DNA from: a virus
IMG/VR virus record: IMGVR_UViG_3300014501_000035
Span: 1-39,144 of that record
Strand: one strand, 5' to 3'
Length of the DNA stretch: 39,144 bases
This document shows, piece after piece, positions 17,319 to 24,599 of this stretch; positions within the stretch are counted from its first letter, which is position 1; every line of letters starts with the position of its first letter. The notes under the pieces are model-generated. The model made no database searches. It was not told the origin of the DNA and was given only the letters and a program-made list of their open reading frames with translations. Both the position numbers and the translations under genes were made by a program.

Positions 17319-17669
17319 TTACTGAATGGGAACGCCGGGGCGAACAGCGATGAGAGCAAACTTGGCCGCGAAGTCCTCCGCGATTTCGTCGTCGGTGGGC
17401 TCCGGTGCGGCCTTGCGACCTAACATGAAATCGCTTGCGCTGAGCGGCGGTGTGGGGTGCGCCATACTGAAGTTGGCGTTGACTGAGGCGAGTATGCCGA
17501 AGAGATAGTTGGTGCGGTCGAGGCTCTGCTTGTGGCGGCTGTACAAGAGGTGTATCAGACGGTGTGACGAGTGCAGAAACTCGGTCTCAGACATGTGCAG
17601 GTCGTATCGAGCGAGTGACCAGAGAGCATCCCAACGTTGCTGGTTGGCTATTTCTGGTCCTGTGTAGGG
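17319..17669 (-). CDS. Tail assembly chaperone frameshift extension (GT-like)
   Basis: The -1 frame is open from the A-rich slip site at 17667-17677 to the TAA at 17319. It codes PYTGPEIANQQRWDALWSLA, RYDLHMSETE and onward to VRPGVPIQ, 116 residues. Part of it could be read from an internal ATG at 17594, but the 25 residues before this ATG are protein-like (two Trp, no stop), which supports a fusion with the upstream chaperone. In siphophages the longer G-T form guides the tape measure into the tail tube. The extension is helical and charged, as expected. Confidence 0.7.
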   Translation of the reverse strand, partial: PYTGPEIANQQRWDALWSLARYDLHMSETEFLHSSHRLIHLLYSRHKQSLDRTNYLFGILASVNANFSMAHPTPPLSASDFMLGRKAAPEPTDDEIAEDFAAKFALIAVRPGVPIQ

Positions 17670-18004
17670 TTTTTCTCAACCTCATCGTCAGGGTCAGCCT
17701 CCGCGAAGAAGGCCATATAAGCTGCCATAACAGCCGTCCAAACCCTGTTGCGATTTTTGGCCGTGATGAGGGTCTCAACCACGTCGAATTTGAGTTCTGG
17801 ATGGTTAATGCGAGTGCAGGCATATAACATTCCATGCATCAACTCGATAGTTGGCGCGGAGAAGTCATCCCCGCGTAAGCCCATCAACAGCGGTCGCTTG
17901 ATTAACTTCTCAGCAAGTCCAAGAGACTGAACATCGAACAAGAGTTCGTAATTCACGCCCTTGATAATCAGAGATGTGGATGGTGCAACGGGATTGTGTT
18001 TCAT
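17648..18004 (-). CDS. Tail assembly chaperone (G-like)
   Basis: A 118-residue protein from the ATG at 18002-18004: MKHNPVAPSTSLIIKGVNYE, then a mostly helical body (SLGLAEKLIKR, TIELMHGMLYACTRI, VVETLITAKNRNRVW, AVMAAYMAFFAEADPDDEVE). Size, acidic end and position between the major tail protein and the tape measure fit the G-type chaperone that pairs with a frameshift product. The last codons GAG AAA AAC CCT lie on a run of A where a -1 shift gives a 228-residue fusion. It is preceded by a hairpin at 18075-18092. Confidence 0.7.
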   Translation of the reverse strand: MKHNPVAPSTSLIIKGVNYELLFDVQSLGLAEKLIKRPLLMGLRGDDFSAPTIELMHGMLYACTRINHPELKFDVVETLITAKNRNRVWTAVMAAYMAFFAEADPDDEVEKNPTQDQK

Positions 18005-18074
18005 AGTCCTCACTCGCCTGAGTTCAGATTCGGGCGTATCGAGCAAGCGACGCGCCCTGGCTCTGTAAGCCAAG

Positions 18075-18092
18075 CCGCAACTGCCGTTGCGG
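18075..18092 (-). terminator. Intra-operon hairpin after the major tail gene
   Basis: CCGCAAC-GGCA-GTTGCGG forms a perfect 7-bp stem on the minus strand between the major tail protein stop (18108) and the chaperone start (18004). It is preceded on this strand by three CCCACAA-type repeats (18086-18107). There is no T run, so it more likely stabilises or attenuates the abundant tail-tube mRNA than ends it completely. Confidence 0.45.
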
Positions 18093-18107
18093 GTTGTGGG
18101 TTGTGGG

Positions 18108-18647
18108 TTAGCTGCCGGTCAATACCGTCATGACACTATCGAGCTTCAGTGAAATCTTCACGGTAATGGCCTTGGTGGCGTCGATGTTCGACGGGACTGG
18201 ATTCTTGCTCACGTATGCGTTGAATGCGTACACGTTTCCTGACGTACTTTGCCCAGAGATTGGCTTCAGTTGAAGTTGGAATGAGTTAGCAAGGCCGGTG
18301 CCGAAGGCCGTCTGGAGTGCGATAATGCCGGGGTCGGAGGGCAGGAAGATTCCCGTGGCGGAGAACTCGCCGGGATCGACCGTTGTCGCAAGAGACTCTT
18401 TGAGCACACCAACGCCGACTGCGGGGGAGCCTGTGTTCGTGATGTCGTCGAAACTCCAAGCCTGTTCTGGGACCGTAAATTCCTTGAGTTGGAGGATGGC
18501 GATGCCGGTCGGTGTGGTAGCTGGTGCAAGAGTGAGAGCGACGGGCGGCTGCGTAGGAGTAGCGGCTGGTGCCGCGAGAGTTGCAGGGGTGGCTGAGATG
18601 ACGAGGAAACTCGCCGCACCAGTGCCGGATTTGGTTGCAGTGGACAT
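18108..18647 (-). CDS. Major tail (tube) protein
   Basis: A 179-residue protein starting at the ATG 18645-18647, which has AAAGG 11 nt upstream (a GTG 12 nt earlier would overlap that site). It is rich in Thr, Ala and Ser, with beta segments such as IAILQLKEFTVPEQAWSFDD and ITVKISLKLDSVMTVLTGS at the C-terminus. Position between the tail-completion protein and the chaperone pair, length and composition indicate the tail tube subunit. A proline-rich stretch (residues 24-42) may be a flexible arm. Confidence 0.75.
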   Translation of the reverse strand: MSTATKSGTGAASFLVISATPATLAAPAATPTQPPVALTLAPATTPTGIAILQLKEFTVPEQAWSFDDITNTGSPAVGVGVLKESLATTVDPGEFSATGIFLPSDPGIIALQTAFGTGLANSFQLQLKPISGQSTSGNVYAFNAYVSKNPVPSNIDATKAITVKISLKLDSVMTVLTGS

Positions 18648-18700
18648 ATAATTGGTCACCTTTCATTGGTGGGGTTGAGGCTCGTTATCTATCTATCCAT

Positions 18701-19117
18701 CTACGATTGATATGAGAAGAGAACGGAGACGTTTGACGTGCTCAATAGTGCTTGACTTTGAAATAGATCGGTTACACTTGCTACTTCCGCGAAGAAGACT
18801 TGAGGGCCACTTGGGAGAAACCCTTGGTAGCCATTGAGAGCCGCTTTGAGGGCTACGGCGAGACTGTGCGCAACTAAGTAACTGCCGGGACCGAACGATG
18901 CGTGGCAACTAAACAACACGCGCGCGTGACCTACTCCAGAGGAGCCGGTGAGCGTCATCTCGTCCGAGTCGCTGACCAACTGATAAACAATCGCCGGAAA
19001 GAGAGAGGCTTCGACCGGGGCCGGGATCGGCTGGATGGAGTTACCGCCAGCAATGACCGATGTGATGGCTGTCTCGGTCAGAAGCAACGCAACGATTCCT
19101 TCTATAAGATCGGCCAT
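18701..19117 (-). CDS. Tail completion protein (DUF3168-like)
   Basis: A 138-residue protein with the DUF3168/gp17 style: an N-terminal helix (DLIEGIVALLLTETAITSVI), then IQPIPAPVEASLFPAIVYQL, a central beta sheet with Ser-Asp-rich loops (SDSDEMTLTG, ARVLFSCHAS), the helix AHSLAVALKAALNGYQG, and the strand SNVSVLFSYQS. This family caps the tail at the head-proximal end. AGAGGT precedes the ATG. The gene lies in the usual order after the HK97 gp10-like protein. Confidence 0.75.
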   Translation of the reverse strand: MADLIEGIVALLLTETAITSVIAGGNSIQPIPAPVEASLFPAIVYQLVSDSDEMTLTGSSGVGHARVLFSCHASFGPGSYLVAHSLAVALKAALNGYQGFLPSGPQVFFAEVASVTDLFQSQALLSTSNVSVLFSYQS

Positions 19118-19127
19118 CTAATTACCT

Positions 19128-19664
19128 CTAACTATTCCAGGCTTCCAGGTCAGCAGCGCCGTAGCTGTCATCGCCGCCCGATGAGGTCTCGCTGGTCAAG
19201 TCCTCTTCGAGTGAACCGGACAAGCTGGTAATCATTGCATCGACCGCGCTCTCAATCGAGCTATCAAATGCCCGCTGCATGAACGGGTTCGCGTCGATGA
19301 GTTTTGTCGCCTTGCCGCCCTTGCGTTTTCTGCCGCCTTCGACGTGATCAAAGCCGTTCTCAATCCACCATGCGACGTGTGCGGTATCTCTCGAAGGACC
19401 GACTCGCACGATAGGATCGTCTTTGGTTCCGACCGTGACTTGCACGGACAGGTCAGCTTTCAAGATGCCCGGTGGTAGAGCGTCTGAGCCGGGTGTTGCC
19501 GCGTCAGTGCGCTGCGGAGCCTCTGCAACCATGGCCTCTTGAATCACATCGCCGCCTGCTTGCAGCGCCTGACGAACTGCGCGCCGGGCGACACGTTGAG
19601 GCATGGCCTTCAACAGAGCTTTGAACTTGGTAGTGTCGATCTTGAGTGAAAGCCCGTCAGCCAT
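19128..19664 (-). CDS. HK97 gp10-like head-tail joining protein
   Basis: A 178-residue protein. The first 60 residues match HK97 gp10-type proteins: LKIDTTKFKALLKAMPQRVA, then RRAVRQALQAGGDVIQEAMV, followed by the TDAATPGSDALPPGILKADL loop. GPSRDTAHVAWWIENGFDHV is the family's central sheet, and NPFMQRAFDSSIESAVDAM its C-terminal helix. An additional acidic, Ser/Gly-rich tail (about residues 150-178) extends past the usual end. It starts 1 nt after the stop of the preceding gene and is therefore coupled to it. Confidence 0.78.
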   Translation of the reverse strand: MADGLSLKIDTTKFKALLKAMPQRVARRAVRQALQAGGDVIQEAMVAEAPQRTDAATPGSDALPPGILKADLSVQVTVGTKDDPIVRVGPSRDTAHVAWWIENGFDHVEGGRKRKGGKATKLIDANPFMQRAFDSSIESAVDAMITSLSGSLEEDLTSETSSGGDDSYGAADLEAWNS

Positions 19665-19665
19665 G

Positions 19666-20025
19666 TTATGAACTCGCTATGTCTACGCCGACGCAGGCGA
19701 GAACCAGAACACGATGACGACGTTGAATGTCATCTACGTCTTGCACCAGATAGAGTTCATCGCCCCAGACAACCTGGAAGCCAGGAGCCACCAAGACCGA
19801 GGGGTAACGAATCGTGATGCAGTCCGTTGCGTTCGCGGCCAATGTGGAGTTCTGGAATGACCACTTGAAAGTCAAGCTGGCGGTGGACTCAATCTTTGCC
19901 CGCGTCGTGAGCACCGCTGCCCAAGTGGAGCCTATCTGGCCTGAGGCATCACGGGCATTGCTCGGTGCATTGATGGTGATGGCGTGTTTTAACTCCCCAG
20001 GCTGGAGAATGCAAGGATCGACCAT
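19666..20025 (-). CDS. Head closure / head-tail adaptor protein
   Basis: A 119-residue beta-barrel-like protein: LQPGELKHAITINAPSNARD, then SGQIGSTWAAVLTTRAKIES and ITIRYPSVLVAPGFQVVWGD. This is the usual layout of the SPP1 gp16-type stopper, found in phage databases as the head-tail adaptor. It closes the connector after DNA packaging. The ATG lies 2 nt after the stop of the preceding connector gene. Confidence 0.75.
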   Translation of the reverse strand: MVDPCILQPGELKHAITINAPSNARDASGQIGSTWAAVLTTRAKIESTASLTFKWSFQNSTLAANATDCITIRYPSVLVAPGFQVVWGDELYLVQDVDDIQRRHRVLVLACVGVDIASS

Positions 20026-20027
20026 GA

Positions 20028-20702
20028 TTATCCCTCCGCGTAGAAGCTGTCAAAGGTCTCACCGAGAAGAAGCGCATCCACGCCCATCTCAATACCTTTC
20101 GGAACGCTGGTAGCTGTTGCATCCCTGTTCGAGTACCAGTGGGACACCAAAAGTAAGATCGCTTGAATAATTGTCTGCGGGCATGTGTTGACTTCAACGC
20201 CGTCGCCGTAGGTGCCAGCGACCCATTTCACGATCACATTTCCAGGCATGAAATTCTGACACCAAGGCCAATACAACAGGCTCGTCGGGAAGATACGTGC
20301 AGGCTCTGAGTTCAAATCCACTGTGTAGGTCGTAGGATCGAGAGTTTGTGTCGCGCCGTTCTGGTCGAAATAGGTGATGGAGGTGACGGACGCACAGCCA
20401 GGGAGTGGTAGCTTGATGGCGAGTTCTTCCCAATAACGAGAGAAGAACGGGAATGCGCGGTGACCGCCGACCGTGGAACTGAAATTGAAGTATGGAAAAT
20501 AATCCATCGTGAGTTGCATAGAACGATTGAAAATCGCCCGTTGCATTTTCTTTTCGCAGAATTGCCTTGCTCCAACAATGAGGCCGCTGATGAGGCTGTC
20601 GTCTGCTGTCATGCCGGTGTCAACGACGCACTGAAGTTTCGCCTGAGCCAAAGTGATAGGCTCGACAACTGGCTGCGTCAATGTTTTGTAGCTGAAGGGC
20701 AT
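20028..20702 (-). CDS. Head-tail connector protein (gp6/phiE125 gp8-like)
   Basis: A 224-residue protein. The N-terminal half is the helical connector fold: TLTQPVVEPITLAQAKLQCV, then DDSLISGLIVGARQFCEKKM (residues 36-55). A beta domain follows (LPLPGCASVTSITYFDQNGA, TYTVDLNSEPARIFPTSL), with a final helix (CPQTIIQAILLLVSHWYSNR). It binds under the portal as the first ring of the neck. It follows the capsid gene after a 66-nt gap that holds a hairpin. Confidence 0.8.
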   Translation of the reverse strand: MPFSYKTLTQPVVEPITLAQAKLQCVVDTGMTADDSLISGLIVGARQFCEKKMQRAIFNRSMQLTMDYFPYFNFSSTVGGHRAFPFFSRYWEELAIKLPLPGCASVTSITYFDQNGATQTLDPTTYTVDLNSEPARIFPTSLLYWPWCQNFMPGNVIVKWVAGTYGDGVEVNTCPQTIIQAILLLVSHWYSNRDATATSVPKGIEMGVDALLLGETFDSFYAEG

Positions 20703-20735
20703 GAGTTAGTACCTGATAACTGTGTGAGCCTCGAC

Positions 20736-20759
20736 GGGGCTCCCATTTCTGAGAGCCCC
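20736..20759 (-). terminator. Hairpin between capsid and connector genes
   Basis: GGGGCTC (20736-20742) pairs with GAGCCCC (20753-20759). It lies between the capsid stop (20769) and the connector start (20702) and lacks a T run. Probably an mRNA-stabilising or partial-termination element that keeps capsid expression higher than that of the downstream genes. Confidence 0.45.
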
Positions 20760-20768
20760 ATCAATTGG

Positions 20769-21995
20769 TTAGGCGTGGACGAGCAAACCCTTGATGATGC
20801 CAGGACCACCGGGGGAAATGAATGCCGAACCTGCACGAGCGAACGGAATGAACCCCGTGGCAAACTGAGCCGCGTAGAGTTCCTTCAGCACGTTGACGCT
20901 GAGGCCCGGGTTAACCGTCTTGAGCAGGTAGCCAGCCGAGAAATCTCCGAAGAGAATCGGGTAGTTACCGGCTGCAATGTTAGGCAGAGCCTGAACAAGC
21001 TTGACCGGACGGCCAAGCAGAGTCCCGAACACGCCTGCCGAAGGGCTGGAGACGAAGATCGGGTTGCCGAGCGTGTTGACTTCACCAAGCAGAGCAGCAC
21101 GAGTTGTGCTGTTCATGGCGAAGGTGCTGTTGGGTTCGTATGCGGGATCAATCGAGCCGTAGAGCGCAGCGATGTCCACATAACTCACGGTGCCCGAAAC
21201 AGCGGACGTGACGTGAGGGTTAGCCGCGACACCAGTGAGGATCGACGCAATGTTGCCAGAGGTCGAACCATTCACCATCATCGAAGACAGAGAGCGGAAG
21301 TAACGCTTGCCCAAAATGTCTTTCACAAACGCGGTGATGTCGAACGCGCTGTCCTGAAGCTCAGCCCACCCAACCAGAATCGGAGGGCAAGAAAGCAAGC
21401 TGGTCGTGATGATGGCACCAGTAAGCACTGGGTCTTCTGCGGCGTTGGCATCGGCAGTTCCTTCTGTCTCTTCGTACATGACAGCGGAAGTGTCGTTGGA
21501 CATTGCGTACTTCGTCGGGCGACCGTCGTCAGAACGAATCTGGCGAACAATCGTCAACAGATCGCCCCACGCCTTCTCAGCTTCGAGAAGCTCAGGGAAG
21601 AAAGCCTGAGGGATGAGGGTGCCGCCTGTGGATGCTTCGATGATGTCACGATGCTCAACAGCGGCGAAACGCTCACGAGTTTCTGCGTTCAGCCCTTGCA
21701 GTCCACCCCGGACAATCTTGTCAAAGGCATTCTTCTGACGTTCGTTGCGTGCCTCCACGGTGTCATCGGAGCGGGCTCCAGGGACAGCGCGTGGGGTGTT
21801 GCGTGCGGAGCGGTTCTCGGCGTCAACTACGCTGGAACGCTCGGTGCGAGTGATGTCCAGTTCAAGCACATCAACGTCGGCAAGCATCGCGTCAACTGAG
21901 GCGCGGTTCTCTGCCGTAACTGTTTCCTGTAGCATGATGACTTGTGCGTCATGCAACAGCTTCGTGCGCTTTTCGCGCATTTCCTGAATGGTCAT
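20769..21995 (-). CDS. HK97-fold major capsid protein
   Basis: A 408-residue protein from the ATG at 21993-21995, chosen because AAGGA precedes it and the N-terminus (MTIQEMREKRTKLLHDAQVI) is the classic start of this family. Residues 1-115 are a charged coiled coil, the delta scaffold domain, normally removed by the protease encoded just upstream. The mature shell domain follows: IIEASTGGTLIPQAFFPELL, DDGRPTKYAMSNDTS, ILVGWAELQDSAFDITAFVK, and SAGVFGTLLGRPVKLVQALP near the C-terminus. It builds the icosahedral head. A longer open frame to 22271 is not needed. Confidence 0.9.
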   Translation of the reverse strand: MTIQEMREKRTKLLHDAQVIMLQETVTAENRASVDAMLADVDVLELDITRTERSSVVDAENRSARNTPRAVPGARSDDTVEARNERQKNAFDKIVRGGLQGLNAETRERFAAVEHRDIIEASTGGTLIPQAFFPELLEAEKAWGDLLTIVRQIRSDDGRPTKYAMSNDTSAVMYEETEGTADANAAEDPVLTGAIITTSLLSCPPILVGWAELQDSAFDITAFVKDILGKRYFRSLSSMMVNGSTSGNIASILTGVAANPHVTSAVSGTVSYVDIAALYGSIDPAYEPNSTFAMNSTTRAALLGEVNTLGNPIFVSSPSAGVFGTLLGRPVKLVQALPNIAAGNYPILFGDFSAGYLLKTVNPGLSVNVLKELYAAQFATGFIPFARAGSAFISPGGPGIIKGLLVHA

Positions 21996-22085
21996 GGTGT
22001 TCCTTCTGTTGCGATTTGTGTTACTTGTGCGGGACACCATGCGTTTCGAGGCATGACTCTTCGCATCAGACGGACGACTGCAAAT

Positions 22086-22112
22086 GAATGCGGCCATCAA
22101 GTGGCGGCATCC
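22086..22112 (-). promoter_or_regulatory. Hairpin in the capsid mRNA leader region
   Basis: GAATGCGGCCA and TGGCGGCATCC pair with two mismatches around a short loop. It lies in the 140-nt gap between the protease stop (22136) and the capsid start (21995), the longest gap in the structural operon. It may protect the 5' end of a processed capsid mRNA. A promoter in this gap is possible but I see no strong match. Confidence 0.35.
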
Positions 22113-22135
22113 GTTCTGACTGAAACTAAACTTGG

Positions 22136-22891
22136 TTACTTCGCGTGCTTCGCGAGGGCAATCCTGATAGATCGCTTGTGGTTCTCGCTGGCGGCGTGTG
22201 CTGCTCGTGAAGCTATACATTCGTCTGAGCAGTTCTCGTCGGTGCAATCTTCGTTGCTGCATAGACCGCAACTACCGGCTTCGCATTGCGCGCAATCGCA
22301 CTCACAATCCTTCGGGTCTTCGGTCGGGTCGTCACGCTTCTCAGCAGGCTTTGCAGAGAGCTTGGTGCGAACTTCGATTGGCATGTCGGTCGGCAGTGAA
22401 CGAACGCCGCTGGTTGCCTCTGAATAAGCGGGATACGTCACGGGGCTCACATCAAATAGATCGGCGGACTTCACCGTTCTGATGTCCATGCCGGTGAGTG
22501 CGTCGTAAGCCCAGGCCGCGTCGGTGCAAATAAGTCCGAAGCTCGACTGAGTGACATCGCCCCTGCTCATCGAGACCATCAAGTCACGAGCGCATGTAGT
22601 ATCCGGTGGGGACACTTCATACGCGAGACCAACCTTGTCCGAGGTCAGCTTGAGCGTGCCAGCCGTGGTGCGTCCGAGAATCGCACTCGCCTCGTGGTTG
22701 AACAAAGCCCTTACGTCAGGATTGGTTGCGAGGTTCGCGTCGAAGCAATCGGCGGCAAGGATTTCAACCCATCCGCCAAGGTCTTCGCTGCGAACGCCGT
22801 ACTTGGCGGCGTAGCCGAAGATGGTGGGCTTGTCGTCTTTGGAGACGCGGAACTCACACGGGATCGTCCTATGCTCAAGCTGCTTCGTCAT
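22136..22891 (-). CDS. Prohead protease with Cys-rich tail
   Basis: A 251-residue HK97-type (U35) maturation protease, started at the ATG 22889-22891, which overlaps the portal end by 17 nt. The catalytic His is in ALFNHE (about 66) and the catalytic Ser in TQSSFG (about 117); LFDVSPVTYPAY (about 145-156) is the family's conserved strand. It cuts the capsid scaffold domain inside the prohead. After residue 185 a tail not usual for the family contains nine cysteines in about 30 residues (DCECDCAQC ... SCGLCSNEDC), followed by a His/Lys end. This tail may bind metal or form disulfides. Confidence 0.82.
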   Translation of the reverse strand: MTKQLEHRTIPCEFRVSKDDKPTIFGYAAKYGVRSEDLGGWVEILAADCFDANLATNPDVRALFNHEASAILGRTTAGTLKLTSDKVGLAYEVSPPDTTCARDLMVSMSRGDVTQSSFGLICTDAAWAYDALTGMDIRTVKSADLFDVSPVTYPAYSEATSGVRSLPTDMPIEVRTKLSAKPAEKRDDPTEDPKDCECDCAQCEAGSCGLCSNEDCTDENCSDECIASRAAHAASENHKRSIRIALAKHAK

Positions 22892-24596
22892 CTGTATCCT
22901 CTTCTTCGTCCTCAGGTGCTTGTAGCTGCGCCACGGCGACTGCTGCGGCTGTGTTGCGTGACACGGATATGTGGATCGAACGCACAGCCCGTGTGAATTC
23001 CTGGGTCGCCATCGCCGCCATATCTTCAGGCGCGATAACTTCAGGCCACTTAGCAGCACGCTTCGCCATCGCCTTGCAGGCGTCGTCAACCACGCTGGCA
23101 AAATCCGGATCACCTCCAGAAATTGGAAGCCCGTTGCGGTTGCTTGAGGCGTCTGCAATCGACGTAAGAACAGGTGAGAACAGAGCTTTAATGGTCTCGA
23201 AACTACGCTGTTTACGCTTTGAAAGAGTCGTAAAGGCCGCTGAATAGATCGTTATGTATGCCCTTGTGAAGTGACCGAGCATATTCTTCTCTGCTGCGGT
23301 TGGAGCCACGGAATCGGCGTCCACTGGTTGATCCTGAAGGCTCTCTGTATCCAGTAGGCGTGCAGCGTTCTGATAGTTAACCGGCATCCAGAAACAATCC
23401 ATTCCTGTGGATGCGTCGGCGGGATTCATGCCGAGCTTGCGACGGCAATCATTGCCCGTCAGATAACCACCGATGCGCCCGAGTTGAAGGGATTCATTGG
23501 TCGTCTTAACATCACAGCGGAGGAGGGCATCGACACTGAACTCTATGAAAAACTTGTTCGCCTTGCGGCCTTGCGTCGGGGTCAGTTTGCGAATCAACTC
23601 TTGTTCAATGCGACTCAACCAGGGCTGCAAACAGAACGTAACGAACTGTAGCGCCATCTGTTCAGCGCCGGAACCCGGCATCTTGGTCTCGCTGCCGACC
23701 ATGTGCGGAGGCACGCGGAAGATACCCATCGCAATATCTGCACGAGTAAAGGCGCGGGATTGAATCCACTGACTGTTTTCGTTGCTAAGTCCTAACTGCT
23801 GGTATGTCCACTCTGAACCGAAAACGAAAGCGGTCTTGCCTTGATTTACGCCGCCTTGTTGTGCATTCCACGACTCACGCATTTCTACCTGAGCCTTGGG
23901 GTCCAGCTTATTCTTGTTCAGCAAAATTCCACCGGGATTACTCCCGTTGCCAAAGTGACGAGCGCCGGATTTTTCCATGGCCATTGCGAGGCCGAGAGTT
24001 TGACGGCACATCTCAACTGGACTTATCCCACTAAGTCCGTCCAGTGAGAACAGCTTGAGGTGAATCATATCCTCTTCGAGGATTTTGCGCGTCTGATTCA
24101 AAGGCATCCCGTCTGAGGTCTCGTAATAGATGAGATGAGTATTGGGATCACGCTTCGCCATCGTCTTAAACGGATGGAGGGGCCATAAACTTACCGGCTG
24201 CTTGGTGTTCGGATTTCTTTCAATCTCGCTGTAACCGTTGCCGGTAAGAGCAGCGGAGCCTATAAGGGTTTCCAGCCACGTATAGGCACTCATCTCAGGG
24301 TTTGCTTCAATGCTGAGAAGATAGTGCAGGTTCTGGTCAACCGCTTCTTGATGTCCGCCTGCCGTCACCTCCATCAACTTCAATGGCATACTGGCGATAG
24401 ACTCTGCGATAACTCTCACGCTGCCGTAGACAGTGGTAATCTTCAGCGCGTTCGACTCGTTAACAATCTCGCCCGCAGCGGTCGATTCACCGGAATGCAG
24501 CCACTGGAAAATGGCGGTTGGACTCAGAGAACCGGAGCGGATTGCTTTGCCGATGCCACGGAAATAATTCGTTAGTTTTGTTGCGAAGTTGGGCAT
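22875..24596 (-). CDS. HK97-family portal protein
   Basis: A 573-residue protein. The core (residues 45-400) has the family's sequence style: ALKITTVYGSVRVIAESIAS, LTGNGYSEIERN, GLSGISPVEMCRQTLGLAMA, the clip and stem part around RADIAMGIFRVPPHMVG, and IGGYLTGNDCRRKLGMNPA. It forms the dodecameric DNA channel and docks the terminase. The protein is longer than the usual 400-430 residues. The added C-terminal 140 residues are helical and end in an acidic run (EDEEEDTDDEAA), overlapping the protease start. The extra part may be a crown domain or scaffolding contact. Confidence 0.88.
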   Translation of the reverse strand: MPNFATKLTNYFRGIGKAIRSGSLSPTAIFQWLHSGESTAAGEIVNESNALKITTVYGSVRVIAESIASMPLKLMEVTAGGHQEAVDQNLHYLLSIEANPEMSAYTWLETLIGSAALTGNGYSEIERNPNTKQPVSLWPLHPFKTMAKRDPNTHLIYYETSDGMPLNQTRKILEEDMIHLKLFSLDGLSGISPVEMCRQTLGLAMAMEKSGARHFGNGSNPGGILLNKNKLDPKAQVEMRESWNAQQGGVNQGKTAFVFGSEWTYQQLGLSNENSQWIQSRAFTRADIAMGIFRVPPHMVGSETKMPGSGAEQMALQFVTFCLQPWLSRIEQELIRKLTPTQGRKANKFFIEFSVDALLRCDVKTTNESLQLGRIGGYLTGNDCRRKLGMNPADASTGMDCFWMPVNYQNAARLLDTESLQDQPVDADSVAPTAAEKNMLGHFTRAYITIYSAAFTTLSKRKQRSFETIKALFSPVLTSIADASSNRNGLPISGGDPDFASVVDDACKAMAKRAAKWPEVIAPEDMAAMATQEFTRAVRSIHISVSRNTAAAVAVAQLQAPEDEEEDTDDEAA

Positions 24597-24599
24597 CAG

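Noticed and set aside
20460-21899. A 479-codon open frame on the plus strand
   Set aside because: It is antisense to the connector and capsid genes, has no phage-like motif and a low-complexity Arg/Glu-rich composition; it is a by-product of the capsid codon use.
21996-22271. N-terminal extension of the capsid protein
   Set aside because: The extension is Arg/Ser-rich and unlike the family; the ATG at 21995 has a ribosome site and the usual capsid start.
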